From Plumapathes pennacea (lineage: Eukaryota; Cnidaria; Anthozoa; Antipatharia; Myriopathidae): a stretch of 64,000 nt of DNA. A model generated the notes under the pieces. The model was not told where the DNA came from. It was given only the letters and a program-made list of their open reading frames with translations, and did not search any database. The DNA is taken from assembly GCA_964036295.1 (NCBI GenBank), contig OZ038471.1, positions 11,426,184 to 11,490,183 on the forward strand. Direction: 5' to 3'. The position numbers and the translations under genes are program-made. The stretch's first letter is position 1, and each line of letters begins with the position of its first letter. Positions 60,830 through 64,000 of this stretch are shown one piece after another.

Positions 60830-61344
60830 CTGCAACAAAAAAGACAACTTTTTAGTTTTGCCTGTACGTACCGATTCATGTCAGCCATTTTAAAATCAAA
60901 CCTCCCCTTATCGTCTAGGCCCGGATTCACAGAACTTTCGTAATTAACAGTTCAAACAAACAAAAGTTACGTCGTTTCGAAGAACGATATAATACACATG
61001 ATGAACCACGTATACCGTAAATCCTCGAATAAGCGCCCGGGGCGCATATTTTAAATTTAAGATAAGTCCGTGGTTTTACATTGTAGAAAGATCCCCGGGC
61101 TCCACGAGGGTAATAATCACGACGCTAATGTTGTAGTATCGCGCTATTCGGAGACTCCAAGCGGTTTGCTATCTCGAAATTTGATGTTGGTCAGTCAGTC
61201 AGTCTGACGTACGACCTCCAGGCCGTTACCAAGCATCACGTCTAATTCATTGCGGTAACAAGCGAGAGAGGACCAACGGATTGATTTTACATAACAAGAT
61301 GCAGATATGGCAAATGGTTTGAACCCAGGAGTGTGAACAGTAGG
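60830..61344. other. Intron-like DNA, nothing recognised
   Basis: Contains a short ATAAGCGCCCGGGGCGC-type dispersed piece near 61030. Confidence 0.3.
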
Positions 61345-61536
61345 TTGGTTGTGATCGTCCGGGTTATAGTAGTCTCCAGAAAGACTGTTGTTGGTGACTG
61401 ACGTTTCGACTACCTGAGCGGAAGTCATCTTCAGAGTCAAGTGACTCTGAAGATGACTTCCGCTCAGGTAGTCGAAACGTCAGTCACCAACAACAGTCTT
61501 TCTGGAGACTACTCTAACCCGGACGATCACAACCAA
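61345..61536. repeat. ~190-bp palindrome of a dispersed repeat
   Basis: Two inverted copies of the TCTGAAGATGACTTCCGCTC family meet at about 61441. The arms are about 95 bases and nearly identical. A single copy is at 38569-38664. Confidence 0.85.
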
Positions 61537-63079
61537 CTTACTAAGATGCAGATAGAAGGCCGAGTAATTTGAACGACGGTTGTAAATGACCCATATATTA
61601 TGCCATTGCATGGGAGGCAGGCTTGCTAGCCGTAAAAGGAGTGAAACGATTTTATCGAGCATCGACTGGCGGACCTGCACACAATCCCAGACGCCATTAA
61701 ATGTTATGTCAAAACTCAGATACTTCTTGAGAAAGAATCAGCAAAATACAGTGGGTGGAATTTAAACAATCACCTTAGCAAATTTCATCGTTTGGCGATA
61801 ACAGGAATCCAAGTTTTGACAAGACGCGCAAGCACAACACAATCGAATTTTCGTACTGTATGAGGACTGCTCTATACAGTGTATTTGGAAAGATGACGTA
61901 GGCAACAGTATTTTGGGTTTTGTTTCCTTTGCTGGAAAGACTTAAACTATGGCTTTCAGGAACCGGTGAGTTTCTAAAAAATACAACAAATTTACGCACC
62001 ATTACGCGTCACTCGTGTATTTCAACAATCGCCGTATAGTTTGTCGTTTGATGCTCCGGGAACTGTGATGAAGGCCAAGTAGGATTATATTGTGACCTTT
62101 TTGCTAGTTTTCAAACCTATTTCAGAGTGCCTTCTTGCAAGAACCGTTGTCATCCGATTTGCATAATTTCTCTGACAGTTTGAGACATTTAAAATGATGC
62201 TTAAAAGTTTCTCGCCGTGTTTGTTGATTGAATTATTCACTTTCTGAAGACTATTAAAGTAGAAAATACCCGGCCCAGGGGCCACTGCTTTCCGTGTTAA
62301 ACAATTACAGCCTATTGTGTTGTTTATCATTGCTTCGCTCTACAAAGACTATTACCGTATACTAGAATTTATGAGTGGCCGGGTTTGCTCGCTCAACACA
62401 ATCGGACCTTGTATTAGTTACAGTAGTGACTTGATTTTATTTTATTTTTGATATCTTTTTTTTTATTCAAGATCTAATAATTTGTCTGGTTGGAACTGTG
62501 ACTGTCTATCCGAGAAATGCTGTGATCTGACACGCGGTGATCGTAATGAGAATCGTTCACAAACCTTTGCGTGTATAATTTGAAATAAACCCTTCAAGTT
62601 CTGATTTGAGAGGGTTCACACATACAAAACAATATAAGTCCAGTGCATGTACTCCAGAGCCAGAAAACATAAATCGCACAGGAAGCCTATTTATATGTAC
62701 TGCTTATGAATTTAAAACTAGAAAATCAGTGTTACTTTTTTTCCCGTACTACGGCGGCTGATCAACTTCACAATTCAAGTATTTTTAACAGTATTTAAAA
62801 ATGCTTGAGAATGTGCCCGGCAGCCTACATGAATTAATGGCATGTTGATCGTGAGAAAGACGTACGGCGTCACGCAATCGATTATTTTTTCACCGCAAAA
62901 ATATAACACACACCATTCTTTTTCTCCTTCCTTTGCATGTAGCACTTGACTTCGAAGAAATGATTGCGACAAAAGCCACATTCGAAACTAGCGGTTTTAC
63001 CGCCCGTCCATGCTCAGAAAATATAGCATCTGAAGTTCGCGTCGCCGTACGCTCGTTGTTTATCACCAAACTCCTAATG
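61537..63079. other. No gene recognised
   Basis: Host DNA without domain-bearing frames or clear repeats. Confidence 0.3.
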
Positions 63080-63262
63080 CAGCAGAACCCCGCTATCTCA
63101 AACTCGGTTATCTCGAACCCCCCGCTACCTCGAAGAGAATCCGATTTCCCTCGGAAACGAACTTCGTATAAATTTCCCTTCATAACCCCGCTATCTCGAT
63201 CCCCCACTATTTCAAACTATTTCTCGCTTCCCTTGAGAGTTCGAAGTAGCGTGGTTCTACTG
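63080..63262. mobile_element. pogo/Tigger-like MITE
   Basis: Ends CAGAACCCCGCTATCTCAAA and the inverse GTTCGAAGTAGCGTGGTTCT form imperfect inverted repeats. Internal CCCGCTATCTCGA units repeat. No gene is present. Confidence 0.5.
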
Positions 63263-63359
63263 TGTATTAACAAGTATATTATCCAGACAAGATGCATCTA
63301 TAGACACTAAATACGTCATAAACGCCAGAAAAAAAAAAATTATAAAGATGTATACTCAC

Positions 63360-63650
63360 TTCCGAGTGTCTTGAATGAAATAGTTTCACTGATCCACATC
63401 TCGCCGTCTGGCAGTTTCTGAGTTCTTAGAGGGATGACTAGAACAGTGTACAACGTGTACGGGTCGAGGGGAGACAGGCTCACTCTGGTGACGCTTCCTG
63501 CCTGTAAAACTTCGCGGAACCGAGTTGTCTTCATGTTTTTGCGATTGGTGAGTGTTATTAGGTAAGCTGACCATGGAACGTTGTTACCAGCGGTTGATAT
63601 GATCGACATCAGTGCCTCGTTCGGTTTGATCTTTTCAACCTTCAGCTTGA
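63360..63650 (-). CDS. Fibronectin type III domain exon, second copy
   Basis: A 291-base exon with acceptor ctgtcaccag and donor GGAA/gtgagt. It encodes VKLKVEKIKPNEALMSI, VPWSAYLITLTNRKNMKTTR, VTRVSLSPLDPYTLYTVLVI and MWISETISFKTLGSE. It is related in pattern and splice phase to the FNIII exon at 54041-54307. It is the most upstream exon seen of the alternating FNIII-Ig series. The first and last exons of the gene were not identified. Confidence 0.75.
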
Positions 63651-64000
63651 CTGGTGACAGAGAAACGAGAATATTAATAACTTTTTTTCTCGTTGAAAGT
63701 GCAAATCACAACCCTTCTGTAAATTAAACGAGGAAACAAGGGAATGCGTAGAGCTAGCTTGCTTTATGTCTTTTTTGTCGACAAACTTACTCATCTCGTT
63801 AGCGAAGAACCATGTATATAACAAGAATCATTTCTAAGGTTTGCGTACGTCAAAAAATTCGTAAAAATGTGCTACAGGGCCGAGTTGTGAAGAGTGGGTA
63901 GCGTTATTCACCGGATAAATCCTTATCTAATTGACTATAAAATAAGCCTTCAATACTTTTAAGCTTTTAACATTTTAACATATATTTAAAAATGTTAACA
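63651..64000. other. No gene recognised at the right edge
   Basis: Intron-like A/T-rich DNA upstream of the FNIII exon. Confidence 0.3.

Overview
The window looks like about 64 kb of an animal genome, most likely an anthozoan cnidarian such as a stony coral. That reading is an inference from split host exons with animal extracellular domains (BRICHOS, SRCR, TLDc, Ig, FNIII), LINE and Ty3-like remnants, a tyrosine-recombinase unit, many MITE-like repeats and long intergenic DNA with no dense gene packing. No bacterial operons, rRNA or CRISPR arrays were seen.

Positions 1118-21126 hold one complete ~20.0 kb Maverick/Polinton element of the adintovirus type (an endogenous virus-like transposon). 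It is bounded by ~428-bp terminal inverted repeats and sits 67 bp into an intron of a host gene with a signal-peptide exon and a BRICHOS-like exon (489-545, 896-1050). The left half is read on the minus strand: packaging ATPase, two zinc-ribbon proteins (one fused to a phospholipase A2 domain), a retrovirus-like integrase with chromodomain, two paralogous zinc-finger proteins, family B DNA polymerase, an SF1 helicase with a GIY-YIG nuclease domain, and a small coiled-coil protein. The right half is read on the plus strand: a hypothetical virion protein, penton/minor capsid, two basic core or membrane-active-like proteins, double-jelly-roll major capsid, adenain-type protease, three paralogous fibre-like proteins, a small fibre-like companion and a hydrophobic protein. 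A minus-strand zinc-binding protein (possibly VLTF3-like) and two tiny plus-strand genes follow. Together these supply replication, integration, packaging, capsid building, maturation and host attachment.

Many right-hand genes, plus the leftmost minus-strand gene, carry TGTAAC 8-11 bases before an A/T-rich start (TATATG). Several left-hand replication genes instead have TATAGTA-type runs. This suggests two transcription classes. The copy has lesions: an in-frame stop in the major capsid gene, an in-frame stop in the PLA2 domain, a frame change between polymerase and helicase, an integrase frame without ATG and a protease frame without ATG. The two terminal repeats are nevertheless nearly identical.

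The rest (21.1-64 kb) is host DNA. Minus-strand host genes are an SRCR exon (23.5 kb), a cysteine-containing three-exon gene (29.2-33.5 kb), a TLDc gene (36.1-39.5 kb) and a cell-surface type gene with alternating FNIII and Ig exons (51.1-63.7 kb). Between them lie LINE fragments (22.2-23.2, 42.4-44.6 kb), a decayed Ty3/gypsy element (44.8-47.3 kb), a tyrosine-recombinase unit with related short repeats (48.6-52.5 kb), a transposon with RecQ-like helicase fragments and an 11-bp target duplication (33.7-34.6 kb), a Helitron fragment (58.6-59.2 kb), MITEs and minisatellites.
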